7,020 nt of DNA from Quisquiliibacterium sp. (GTDB lineage Bacteria > Pseudomonadota > Gammaproteobacteria > Burkholderiales > Burkholderiaceae_E). Shown here one piece after another: positions 1 to 5,700 of this stretch. The first letter of the stretch is position 1; each line of letters starts with the position of its first letter. The stretch is taken from positions 1 through 7,020 of the forward strand of contig JAURMJ010000382.1 of the NCBI GenBank assembly GCA_030830765.1. Direction: 5' to 3'. Below the pieces are notes generated by a model. The model did not search any database, was not told the DNA's origin, and saw nothing but the letters and a program-made list of their open reading frames with translations. A program made the position numbers and the translations under genes.

Positions 1-19
1 CACGTGCTAGCATCTTCGA

Positions 20-1315
20 ATGAGCAATCGCGACTTTCACGGGTTCGACACCCTCGCGCTGCATGCCGGCGCCACACCAGACAGCGATTTCGGCGCACGA
101 GCCACGCCGATCTACCTGTCAACAGCCTTCGTCTTCCAGGATTCCGATCAGGCGGCGGGCCTGTTCAATATGGAGCAGGCCGGACACGTCTATTCCCGGA
201 TCAGTAATCCGACCGTGGCCGTCCTCGAGGAGCGCATTGCGGCCCTCGAACGCGGCGTCGGCGCAATCGCCACGGCCAGCGGTCAGGCTGCCCTGCATCT
301 GGCCATCGCAACGCTGGCTGGTGCCGGCAGTCATATCGTTGCTTCGACCGCCTTGTACGGCGGCTCCCACAACCTGCTTGACTACACGATGCGTCGATTC
401 GGCATCGACACCACGTTCGTGAACCCCCGCGACCTGGACGCCTGGCGGGCTGCCCTGCGTCCGAATACCCGTCTGCTTTTTGGTGAGACCGTTGGCAACC
501 CGGGACTGGATGTGCTGGACATCGAATCTGTCAGCCAGATTGCCCACGACCATGGTGTGCCGCTGCTGGTCGATTCCACGTTCACCACGCCCTACCTGAT
601 CCGCCCCTTCGATCTGGGCGCTGATCTGGTTTATCACTCGGCAACCAAGTTCCTTTGCGGACACGGCACCGTCGTCGGTGGCCTGCTCGTCGATTCGGGG
701 CGCTTTGACTGGTTTGCTTCCGGAAAATTCCCTGAGTTGACCGAACCCTACGAGGGGTTTCATGGCATGGTCTTCGCTGAGGAATCCACGGTCGCGCCGT
801 TCCTGCTCAGGGCCCGCCGCGAAGGTCTGCGTGATTTCGGCGCCTGCATGAGCCCGATGAACGCATTCCAGATTCTGCAAGGCGTTGAGACCCTGTCGCT
901 GCGCATGGAGCGTCATGTCGCAAACACATTGCGCATCGTTGAATTCCTGGCTGCCCACCCGATGGTCAGTCGTATCTCGTATCCTGCGCTCGAATCTCAC
1001 CCGGATTACGCATTGGCCAAGCGCCTGCTGCCTCGCGGCGCGGGCGCCGTCTTCAGCTTTGATCTGAAGGGTGACCGGGCGGCGGGTCGCCGCTTTGTCG
1101 AATCACTGCAGGTGTTCTCGCATCTTGCCAATGTCGGAGACGCCCGTTCCCTGGTGATCCATCCCGCATCGACCACGCACTTCCGCATGGATTCCACGGC
1201 GCTTGCAGCAGCCGGGATCGGCGAAGGCACGTTACGTCTGTCGGTCGGACTCGAAGATCCGGACGATCTGATCGGCGACCTGAAGCGTGCTTTCCGTGTG
1301 GCCGAAAAGGGCTGA
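20..1315 (+). CDS. metY: O-acetylhomoserine sulfhydrylase (O-acetylhomoserine aminocarboxypropyltransferase), PLP-dependent
   Basis: A 431-residue cytosolic enzyme of the Cys/Met-metabolism PLP family. Members of this subgroup make L-homocysteine and acetate from O-acetyl-L-homoserine and sulfide (direct sulfhydrylation in methionine synthesis). Visible landmarks: YSRISNPT at 58-65 (Tyr58 and Arg60 contact the PLP phosphate of the neighbouring subunit), SGQAA at 87-91, Tyr113 in LYGGS (stacks on the PLP ring), Asp185 in VDSTF (pyridine nitrogen), the Schiff-base Lys210 in SATKF, and a C-terminal substrate-carboxylate Arg406 in RLSVG. The length and the FPELTEPYEGFHG segment fit MetY (about 425-440 residues) better than MetZ or MetB (about 390-400). 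The start is well fixed: an in-frame TAG lies at 8-10 and ATG at 20 is the first start after it, although no Shine-Dalgarno sequence is visible in the 19 bases before it. Its promoter lies left of the window. A MetZ-like preference for O-succinylhomoserine cannot be excluded from sequence alone. Confidence 0.93.
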   Translation: MSNRDFHGFDTLALHAGATPDSDFGARATPIYLSTAFVFQDSDQAAGLFNMEQAGHVYSRISNPTVAVLEERIAALERGVGAIATASGQAALHLAIATLAGAGSHIVASTALYGGSHNLLDYTMRRFGIDTTFVNPRDLDAWRAALRPNTRLLFGETVGNPGLDVLDIESVSQIAHDHGVPLLVDSTFTTPYLIRPFDLGADLVYHSATKFLCGHGTVVGGLLVDSGRFDWFASGKFPELTEPYEGFHGMVFAEESTVAPFLLRARREGLRDFGACMSPMNAFQILQGVETLSLRMERHVANTLRIVEFLAAHPMVSRISYPALESHPDYALAKRLLPRGAGAVFSFDLKGDRAAGRRFVESLQVFSHLANVGDARSLVIHPASTTHFRMDSTALAAAGIGEGTLRLSVGLEDPDDLIGDLKRAFRVAEKG

Positions 1316-1322
1316 GGCCGGT

Positions 1323-1329
1323 AAGGAGA
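1323..1329 (+). promoter_or_regulatory. Ribosome binding site of the alpha/beta hydrolase gene
   Basis: AAGGAGA ends six bases before ATG 1336, a near-consensus Shine-Dalgarno at normal spacing. It is the clearest ribosome site in the window. It supports this start and independent, efficient translation of the second gene of the metY transcript. Confidence 0.8.
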
Positions 1330-1335
1330 AACCTG

Positions 1336-2157
1336 ATGTTCCTGGAAGTGGCCGGTCAAAAGGCCTATGCGTACACCGGTGGCAAGGCATTCGACGCCAC
1401 CCTGCCCTGTGTCGTCTTCGTGCATGGCGCACAACACGATCACAGTGTCTGGATTCTCCAATCACGCTACTTCGCGCATCACGGCTATGGCGTGCTGGCG
1501 GTCGACCTGCCGGGTCACGGTCGTAGCGAAGGGCCTGCGCTTGAAAGCATAGAAGCCATGGCCGCCTGGGTTCTTCAGCTTTTGCAGGTGGCTGGTGTCC
1601 AGCAGGCAGCCATGGTCGGGCACAGCATGGGTTCACTGATCGCGCTTGAGGCCGCCGGACAAGCGCCGCAGTTGATCAACCGCATCGCAATGGTCGGTGC
1701 AGCCTATCCGATGAAGGTCTCGGATGCTCTGCTCGATGCTGCCCGTAACGACGAGCCCCGCGCCTTCGACATGATCAACCAGTGGTCACACAGCGGAGTC
1801 ACGCACCGCCCTGGCAACCCGGGACCTGGATTTTCTGTCTACATCGAAAATCTGCGGCTCATGGAACGGCAAAAGCCCGGCGTGCTGCTCAACGACTTCA
1901 GCGCCTGCAACGTCTATGCTGCCGGCGAACAGCGGGCGCGCGAGCTCCAGTGTGCTGCGCTCTTTATTCTCGGCCAGCGTGACATGATGACCCCGCCCAA
2001 GGCTGCGCGCGGACTGATCAGCGCAATCGCGCAGACGCAGGTCGAAATCATCCCGAACTGCGGTCACGCCCTGATGGCTGAACGGCCTGATGCGGTGCTG
2101 CGGGCGCTTACAGGATTCATGGCTGCCCTTGAGGCCCGAGAGCCTGCTAGCACCTGA
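1336..2157 (+). CDS. Alpha/beta-fold hydrolase
   Basis: A 273-residue cytosolic alpha/beta hydrolase of unknown substrate. The catalytic set is complete: oxyanion-hole motif HGAQHDHSVW at 30-39, DLPGHGRS at 57-64, nucleophile Ser97 in GHSMG (95-99), acid Asp216 in LGQRDMMTPP, and base His244 in NCGHALM. The stretch at about 125-200 between the nucleophile and the acid would form the cap domain that sets specificity. There is no signal peptide or membrane segment. It starts 20 bases after metY with a strong ribosome site, so the two are very likely co-transcribed. MetX (homoserine O-acetyltransferase), which makes the MetY substrate, also has this fold, but it is about 100 residues longer and has a different nucleophile elbow, so this is not MetX. 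An esterase, thioesterase or lactonase role is possible; the assignment stops at the fold and active site. Confidence 0.9.
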   Translation: MFLEVAGQKAYAYTGGKAFDATLPCVVFVHGAQHDHSVWILQSRYFAHHGYGVLAVDLPGHGRSEGPALESIEAMAAWVLQLLQVAGVQQAAMVGHSMGSLIALEAAGQAPQLINRIAMVGAAYPMKVSDALLDAARNDEPRAFDMINQWSHSGVTHRPGNPGPGFSVYIENLRLMERQKPGVLLNDFSACNVYAAGEQRARELQCAALFILGQRDMMTPPKAARGLISAIAQTQVEIIPNCGHALMAERPDAVLRALTGFMAALEAREPAST

Positions 2158-2161
2158 CCCT

Positions 2162-2197
2162 CCGCTGTTAATTGCTGCGGGCACAATCAAGCAGCGG
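2162..2197. terminator. Imperfect hairpin at a convergent gene junction, candidate bidirectional terminator
   Basis: CCGCTG (2162-2167) pairs with CAGCGG (2192-2197). Inside it, after a one-base bulge at G2191, TTAATTG (2168-2174) pairs with CAATCAA (2184-2190) at six of seven positions, leaving a nine-base loop. The structure begins four bases after the hydrolase stop codon and contains the stop codon and last codons of the opposing yihY gene, which is the expected place for a shared terminator. Neither side is followed by a run of T, so it does not meet the standard intrinsic-terminator pattern. It could instead act as a 3'-end stabiliser or a Rho-assisted stop. Confidence 0.4.
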
Positions 2198-3403
2198 TTG
2201 ATCGACGTGCGCAAGGTCAAACAGGACCGCGCCTGCGGTCAGTCGCCGCCCCGATGAGTGCCAGATGCGCTCGAAAAGGGCTCGCCGCGTTCTTTGGCCC
2301 GCGTCTGGAGCAAGCATCCAGAGCTCTCCCCACAGCGCTGCATCCTGACGGTCCGGATCATGACGCGTCAGTCGCCAGGCTCTCTGCACATAGCCTGCAT
2401 CGACCAGCAGCGCCACGGTCTGTGCTGCCAGGGCTGCATCCCCGCCAAACGACCCGCGCAGTTCGCTCGCCGGCACCGCCACCTGTCCACGCACCGCAGC
2501 CTGCACCAGCGTCTCCAGCACCCGATCGGCGCGTTCGAACCGTGCGGCTGGCGTTTCGGCATCAGGTTGCACACCCCGCTGACCCCACTGCGGCAGCATC
2601 GCCGCCACCAGGGCACCGCCGAGCACCGTCAGCCAGAGGAGAAAAATCCAGATGAAAAAGATCGGCAGCACAGCGAATGCACCGTAGACAATCGTATACG
2701 TCGGCAGTTGCCCGAGCTGATAGCCCATTGCGCGCTTGAGCAGTTCGAGTGTCACTGCGGCGACCAGCGCGCCAACCAGCGCATCGCGCCAACGGACTGT
2801 CACATTTGGTACGAGTCGATACAGCAGAGTCAGCCCCACCAGCGTGCTGAACCAGGGTACGGCGAGCACCCAGGCAGTTTCCAGTGCCCGAATGCTGATC
2901 CCGGCGAGCACCTCGGACAGCATCATCGTGTTGACTGCCGCGCTGACGGTGACGAGCAAAGGCCCAAGTGTCAGAAACGTCCAGTACACCGGCAGGCGAC
3001 GCGACCACGGGACAGGCTGATCCACTTCCCAGATCTGGTTCAGCGTTTCGTCGATTGTGCGCAAGGCCGAAAACGCAGTGGCAAAGAACAATACTGCGCC
3101 AAGCGCGGATAACTGACCCACCTTTTCAGCAAAGAGATTCAGATAACCGACGATCGTCTCACTGAAATTCGGCAGAAACAGGTTGGACGCAAGGAACTTC
3201 ACACCAGCGCCGCGCAGATCTGCAAAGATCGGCAGTGCACCGAGCAGCGATATCGCAATTGAGACAATGGGCACGATCGCCAGCAGCGAGAGAAAAGCGA
3301 GACTGGCAGCCGCCTGGGCAAGTCGCACGCTGGCGCCACGACGGGACAGTGCTGCAACAAAGCGCAGCAGCCGCAAAACAAGGGTGAAGGGAATGGAGAG
3401 CAT
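2168..3403 (-). CDS. YihY/virulence factor BrkB family inner-membrane protein
   Basis: A 411-residue polytopic membrane protein. About six hydrophobic helices lie in the first 275 residues (roughly 33-57, 97-115, 139-161, 177-197, 207-222, 242-270). A mostly hydrophilic C-terminal part of about 135 residues follows, which is typical of the longer betaproteobacterial members. Family landmarks: the SLLAIVPIVSI helix near 39-49, RTIDETLNQIW (115-125), YRLVPN (195-200), WRDALVGAL (205-213) and YGAFAVLP (240-247). The molecular function is unsettled: the old name ribonuclease BN (rbn) came from a misassignment and should not be used, and BrkB was linked to serum resistance in Bordetella. The ATG at 3403 has only GGAAG directly against it as a ribosome site. 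An in-frame TTG at codon 10 is a possible alternative start. It is convergent with the hydrolase and divergent from the DUF2069 gene. Confidence 0.9.
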   Translation of the reverse strand: MLSIPFTLVLRLLRFVAALSRRGASVRLAQAAASLAFLSLLAIVPIVSIAISLLGALPIFADLRGAGVKFLASNLFLPNFSETIVGYLNLFAEKVGQLSALGAVLFFATAFSALRTIDETLNQIWEVDQPVPWSRRLPVYWTFLTLGPLLVTVSAAVNTMMLSEVLAGISIRALETAWVLAVPWFSTLVGLTLLYRLVPNVTVRWRDALVGALVAAVTLELLKRAMGYQLGQLPTYTIVYGAFAVLPIFFIWIFLLWLTVLGGALVAAMLPQWGQRGVQPDAETPAARFERADRVLETLVQAAVRGQVAVPASELRGSFGGDAALAAQTVALLVDAGYVQRAWRLTRHDPDRQDAALWGELWMLAPDAGQRTRRALFERIWHSSGRRLTAGAVLFDLAHVDQPLLDCARSN

Positions 3404-3412
3404 CTTCCGATT

Positions 3413-3440
3413 ATCATAGCGGCACGCCTCACGCTGTCAT
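3413..3440 (-). promoter_or_regulatory. Candidate sigma-70 promoter for the yihY-family gene, very short leader
   Basis: On the minus strand ATGACA (3440-3435) and TATGAT (3418-3413) are separated by 16 bases, each a good match to the sigma-70 -35 and -10 boxes. An overlapping second -10 candidate, GATAAT (3415-3410), would have a 19-base spacer. Transcription would begin about 3403-3407, leaving zero to a few bases before ATG 3403. The -35 box overlaps the start codon of the divergent DUF2069 gene. This is inferred from sequence only; if the true start of the protein is the downstream TTG, the leader would be of a more usual length. Confidence 0.4.
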
Positions 3441-3804
3441 GACCTGGCCAATGACTATTTCTCTGCGCACCCTGCGTTACACCGTTCTGACCTGCTTCAT
3501 CGCAATGATCGCGCTGGGCATTGCCTGGGAAATCTGGCTCGCCCCGCTCCGTCCGGGGGGCTCACTGCTGGTGCTCAAGGTCCTGCCGCTGGCCGTTGCA
3601 TTGCCAGCGCTGCGCAAAGGGCGGGTTCGTGCCTTCCAGTGGTGGTCGATGGGCGCCCTGCTTTACATCTGCGAAGGTCTGGTCCGTGCCACCAGCGACT
3701 CGGGTCGTTCGGCAACGCTGGCCCTCCTGCAACTGGCACTGGCCGTGCTTGCCTACCTGGCCATCCTGCTCTACGTCCGCGGCGTCAGGCAGGCGAATCA
3801 GTGA
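3439..3804 (+). CDS. DUF2069 family small integral membrane protein
   Basis: A 121-residue, very hydrophobic inner-membrane protein with about four helices (roughly 14-34, 43-58, 66-83, 92-113). The family pattern is clear: LAPLRPGGS (34-42), LKVLPL (46-51), a basic loop at 59-64, QWWSM (67-71), and Y76 with E79, G80, R83 in the third helix. The function of DUF2069 proteins is not known; in many proteobacteria the gene lies beside wrbA or a yihY-type gene, as here. A second ATG at 3451 (codon 5) is an equally plausible start, since neither has a recognisable ribosome site. The last 20 bases overlap the 3' end of dusA on the other strand. With only 35 bases upstream to yihY, its promoter must overlap the yihY start region. 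Confidence 0.85.
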   Translation: MTWPMTISLRTLRYTVLTCFIAMIALGIAWEIWLAPLRPGGSLLVLKVLPLAVALPALRKGRVRAFQWWSMGALLYICEGLVRATSDSGRSATLALLQLALAVLAYLAILLYVRGVRQANQ

Positions 3805-4822
3805 CAGTGCCGCCTTGCTGCATCAGATGCGACGTCCCAACGGACATCGTTTGAAGCGCCTGCTCGACAGCCTGCGCCGCCCTGGCAATCAAGGCCGGAT
3901 CATTCTGCGCAAGCAAGGTTGCATCCGAGAGCATCTGCCGCCAGCGACGCGCGCCGGCAAGCCCATTGAACAAACCGAGAACATGGCGCGACAGATCCCG
4001 TAACCGACCGCCCTGGTCGATATGCCGCTGCGCATAGGCCATTAGCGGATCAATCAACTCAAAGCGATCACTCACCGGATCAGGCTTGCCGAACAGTGCA
4101 CTGTCGACCGAAGCCAGCATCCACGGGTTATGGTACGGCTCGCGCCCAAGCATCACGCCGTCGACTTGATCCAATTGCTCGCGGGACTCATCCAATGTCG
4201 TCAGACCGCCGTTGATCGCAATCGTCAGTTCCGGAAAATCGCGCTTCAGAGCAGCAACAATCTCATAACGAAGCGGCGGGATCTCGCGATTGAGCTTTGG
4301 GCTCAAGCCCTTGAGCCACGCGTTGCGCGCATGCACGATGAAAACCTGCGCCCCCCCCTGGGCAACTGTGCCGATGAAGTCACGTACGAATCCGTAGCTC
4401 TCCACCTTGTCGATGCCAATCCGATGCTTGACTGTCACGGGAATTGACACCACGTCGACCATCGCCTTGATGCAATCGCGTACCAGCTCGGGTTCGGCCA
4501 TCAGGCAAGCCCCGAACGCGCCGCGCTGGACCCGTTCGCTTGGACAGCCGCAGTTCAGATTGACCTCGTCATAGCCCCAGCGCTGTGCCAGCTGGGCGCA
4601 AGACGCGAGATCAGCCGGTTCGCTGCCTCCAAGCTGCAGCGCGACCGGGTGCTCGGCAGCATCAAAATCAAGATGCCGAGGCTGATTCCCGTGCAGCAGT
4701 GCCCCGGTTGTGACCATCTCGCTGTAGAGACGGGCATGTCGGGTCATCAGCCGATGAAAATAACGACAGTGCCGGTCAGTCCAGTCCATCATCGGTGCGA
4801 CCGAAAATTGCCAATTGTTCAT
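3785..4822 (-). CDS. dusA: tRNA-dihydrouridine(20/20a) synthase DusA
   Basis: A 345-residue FMN enzyme that reduces uridine to dihydrouridine in the D-loop of tRNA using NADPH; E. coli DusA acts on U20 and U20a. The N-terminal TIM barrel shows APMMDWTD (9-16), NLNCGCPS (88-95) with catalytic Cys93 and Asn90, the FMN-contacting Lys132 in VKHRIG, His164 opening the DusA-type HARNAWLKGLSPK segment, AINGG (202-206), and GVMLGREPYHNP (222-233). The helical tRNA-recognition domain occupies about 240-330. The HARNAWLKGLSPK and NREIPPLRY signatures separate DusA from DusB and DusC. The gene is complete and of normal length. The ATG at 4822 has no strong ribosome site. A C8 run (4351-4358) encodes Gly156-Gly157. 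The gene is convergent and overlapping with DUF2069, and divergent from the response regulator. Confidence 0.96.
   Translation of the reverse strand: MNNWQFSVAPMMDWTDRHCRYFHRLMTRHARLYSEMVTTGALLHGNQPRHLDFDAAEHPVALQLGGSEPADLASCAQLAQRWGYDEVNLNCGCPSERVQRGAFGACLMAEPELVRDCIKAMVDVVSIPVTVKHRIGIDKVESYGFVRDFIGTVAQGGAQVFIVHARNAWLKGLSPKLNREIPPLRYEIVAALKRDFPELTIAINGGLTTLDESREQLDQVDGVMLGREPYHNPWMLASVDSALFGKPDPVSDRFELIDPLMAYAQRHIDQGGRLRDLSRHVLGLFNGLAGARRWRQMLSDATLLAQNDPALIARAAQAVEQALQTMSVGTSHLMQQGGTVTDSPA
4351..4358. repeat. Homopolymer tract of eight C (G8 on the coding strand of dusA)
   Basis: Eight consecutive C on the plus strand fall across codons 155-158 of dusA (CAG GGG GGG GCG, read on the minus strand). 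It is the longest mononucleotide run I noticed in the window. Runs of this length raise both replication-slippage and sequencing-error rates. As given, the reading frame is intact on both sides. Confidence 0.9.
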
Positions 4823-4989
4823 TCAGTGTTCATCTTCTGGGCGAAATGCTGCTGTCCTCTGACCGATCGAGTGCTGTCGGCCACGCGCAGCCACTTGGAT
4901 GATGCGATATCCATTTGGCCTAATTTACAGCGACTTCCAAGCACTCTAAGGTCAAGCCTCGACAAGAAAAACGGGACGAGACACTTCAT
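4823..4989. other. Divergent intergenic region between dusA and the response regulator
   Basis: These 167 bases must hold the promoters of both divergent genes. The part from about 4901 to 4975 is visibly richer in A and T than its surroundings. Possible but poor elements are TTGGAT (4895-4900) with TAATTT (4921-4926) on the plus strand, spaced 20 bases, and TTGACC (minus strand, 4955-4950) with TGTAAA about 20 bases downstream, reading toward dusA. Both spacers are too long for confident sigma-70 calls. I see no strong operator palindrome, riboswitch or small-RNA signature. Confidence 0.5.
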
Positions 4990-5652
4990 ATGGCCAAAAC
5001 CTTTTTGGTTGTTGATGACCATCCACTGGTACAACGGGCGATCGGCGAAACTCTCCAAGAGATCGAGCCCGAAGCCCAGGTCACTTTTGTCGGACGGCTC
5101 AGTGATGCACGTCGCTATCTGCGGGACAATCCGCCAGCCGACCTGGTCCTCTTCGATCTTCACCTGCCCGACTCTGCCGGGATCGAAGGGCTGATCGCAT
5201 TGCGTGAAAACCACCCTGAATCTCCGATCGTTATCCTGTCCGCAGATGCGGATTCTCCGATGATCATGCGCTGCCTGGATCTTGGCGCGGTCGGGTACAT
5301 CCCGAAAACAATGTCCAACGAAGCAATCCGAAGCGCACTTCGGCTGGTCGCCTCAGGTTGCCCCTACCTGCCGCCCCAGGTCCTTGCGAACGACCGGCCG
5401 CTTCGCCGAGGCCTTGAACCCTTGAACAACCGGAGCGCCGACCCGCGCCAGCTTGGCTTGACCGATCGCCAGATCGATGTGCTCAAGCTGATCATGCGAG
5501 GCCTGCCCAACAAGCTGATCTGCCGCCAGCTCGGCCTTGCCGAAGGCACGGTCAAGGTGCACGTCAGTGCGGTGCTGCGTGCCCTTGGCGCCCGGAACCG
5601 GACCCAGGCCGTTGTCGCGGCCAGTCGAATCGGCCTGAAAATCAACGACTGA
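4990..5652 (+). CDS. NarL/FixJ (LuxR-type) response regulator transcription factor, orphan
   Basis: A 220-residue two-component response regulator. The receiver domain covers about 3-120, with acidic pair Asp9-Asp10 in VVDDHP, phospho-acceptor Asp56 in LFDLHLPD, Ser84 at the switch Thr/Ser position, and Lys106 in GYIPK. All the residues needed for phosphorylation are present. A linker (about 121-153) leads to a LuxR/GerE helix-turn-helix at about 155-217: LTDRQIDVLKLI, then NKLICRQLGLAEGTVKVHV as recognition region, then ALGARNRTQAVV. It should bind DNA as a phosphorylation-dependent dimer. No histidine kinase gene is in the window, so the partner is unknown. It is divergent from dusA and converges on the acyl-CoA dehydrogenase operon with a 48-base gap. 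A link to acyl-CoA metabolism is possible only by position. ATG 4990 has only a weak purine-rich stretch upstream (4973-4979). Confidence 0.93.
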   Translation: MAKTFLVVDDHPLVQRAIGETLQEIEPEAQVTFVGRLSDARRYLRDNPPADLVLFDLHLPDSAGIEGLIALRENHPESPIVILSADADSPMIMRCLDLGAVGYIPKTMSNEAIRSALRLVASGCPYLPPQVLANDRPLRRGLEPLNNRSADPRQLGLTDRQIDVLKLIMRGLPNKLICRQLGLAEGTVKVHVSAVLRALGARNRTQAVVAASRIGLKIND

Positions 5653-5700
5653 ATCTGCTGTCCCCAGCAAGCGCCCGGCTGGCCTGCGGTCAGTCGACAC

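Noticed and set aside
119..1000. Long open frame of 293 codons on the minus strand opposite metY
   Set aside because: It lies wholly within a gene with complete catalytic motifs, has no recognisable domain, and such open antisense frames are common in GC-rich coding DNA.
2258..3112. Open frame of 284 codons on the plus strand opposite the yihY-family gene
   Set aside because: Its translation is low-complexity and rich in His, Gln, Arg and Pro, as expected for the reverse of a hydrophobic gene; the minus-strand protein is a clear family member.
4819..4833. Four-codon upstream frame (MNTE then stop) whose TGA overlaps the dusA ATG
   Set aside because: It looks like a leader peptide with ATGA coupling, but it has no ribosome site or regulatory codon run; it is the end of a frame that has no other support.
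4869..4946. Inverted repeat GAGTGC / GCACTC in the dusA-response regulator gap as an operator
   Set aside because: Six-base arms separated by 66 bases are expected by chance, and the spacing suits no known LuxR-type site.
5656..5669. Small hairpin TGCTG-TCCC-CAGCA after the response regulator gene
   Set aside because: A five-pair stem with no following T-run is too weak to call a terminator.
5682..5696. Fifteen-base direct repeat GCCTGCGGTCAGTCG, also at 2231-2245
   Set aside because: Only two copies, one inside yihY coding sequence, with no similarity extending beyond 15 bases; chance in GC-rich DNA is the simplest explanation.
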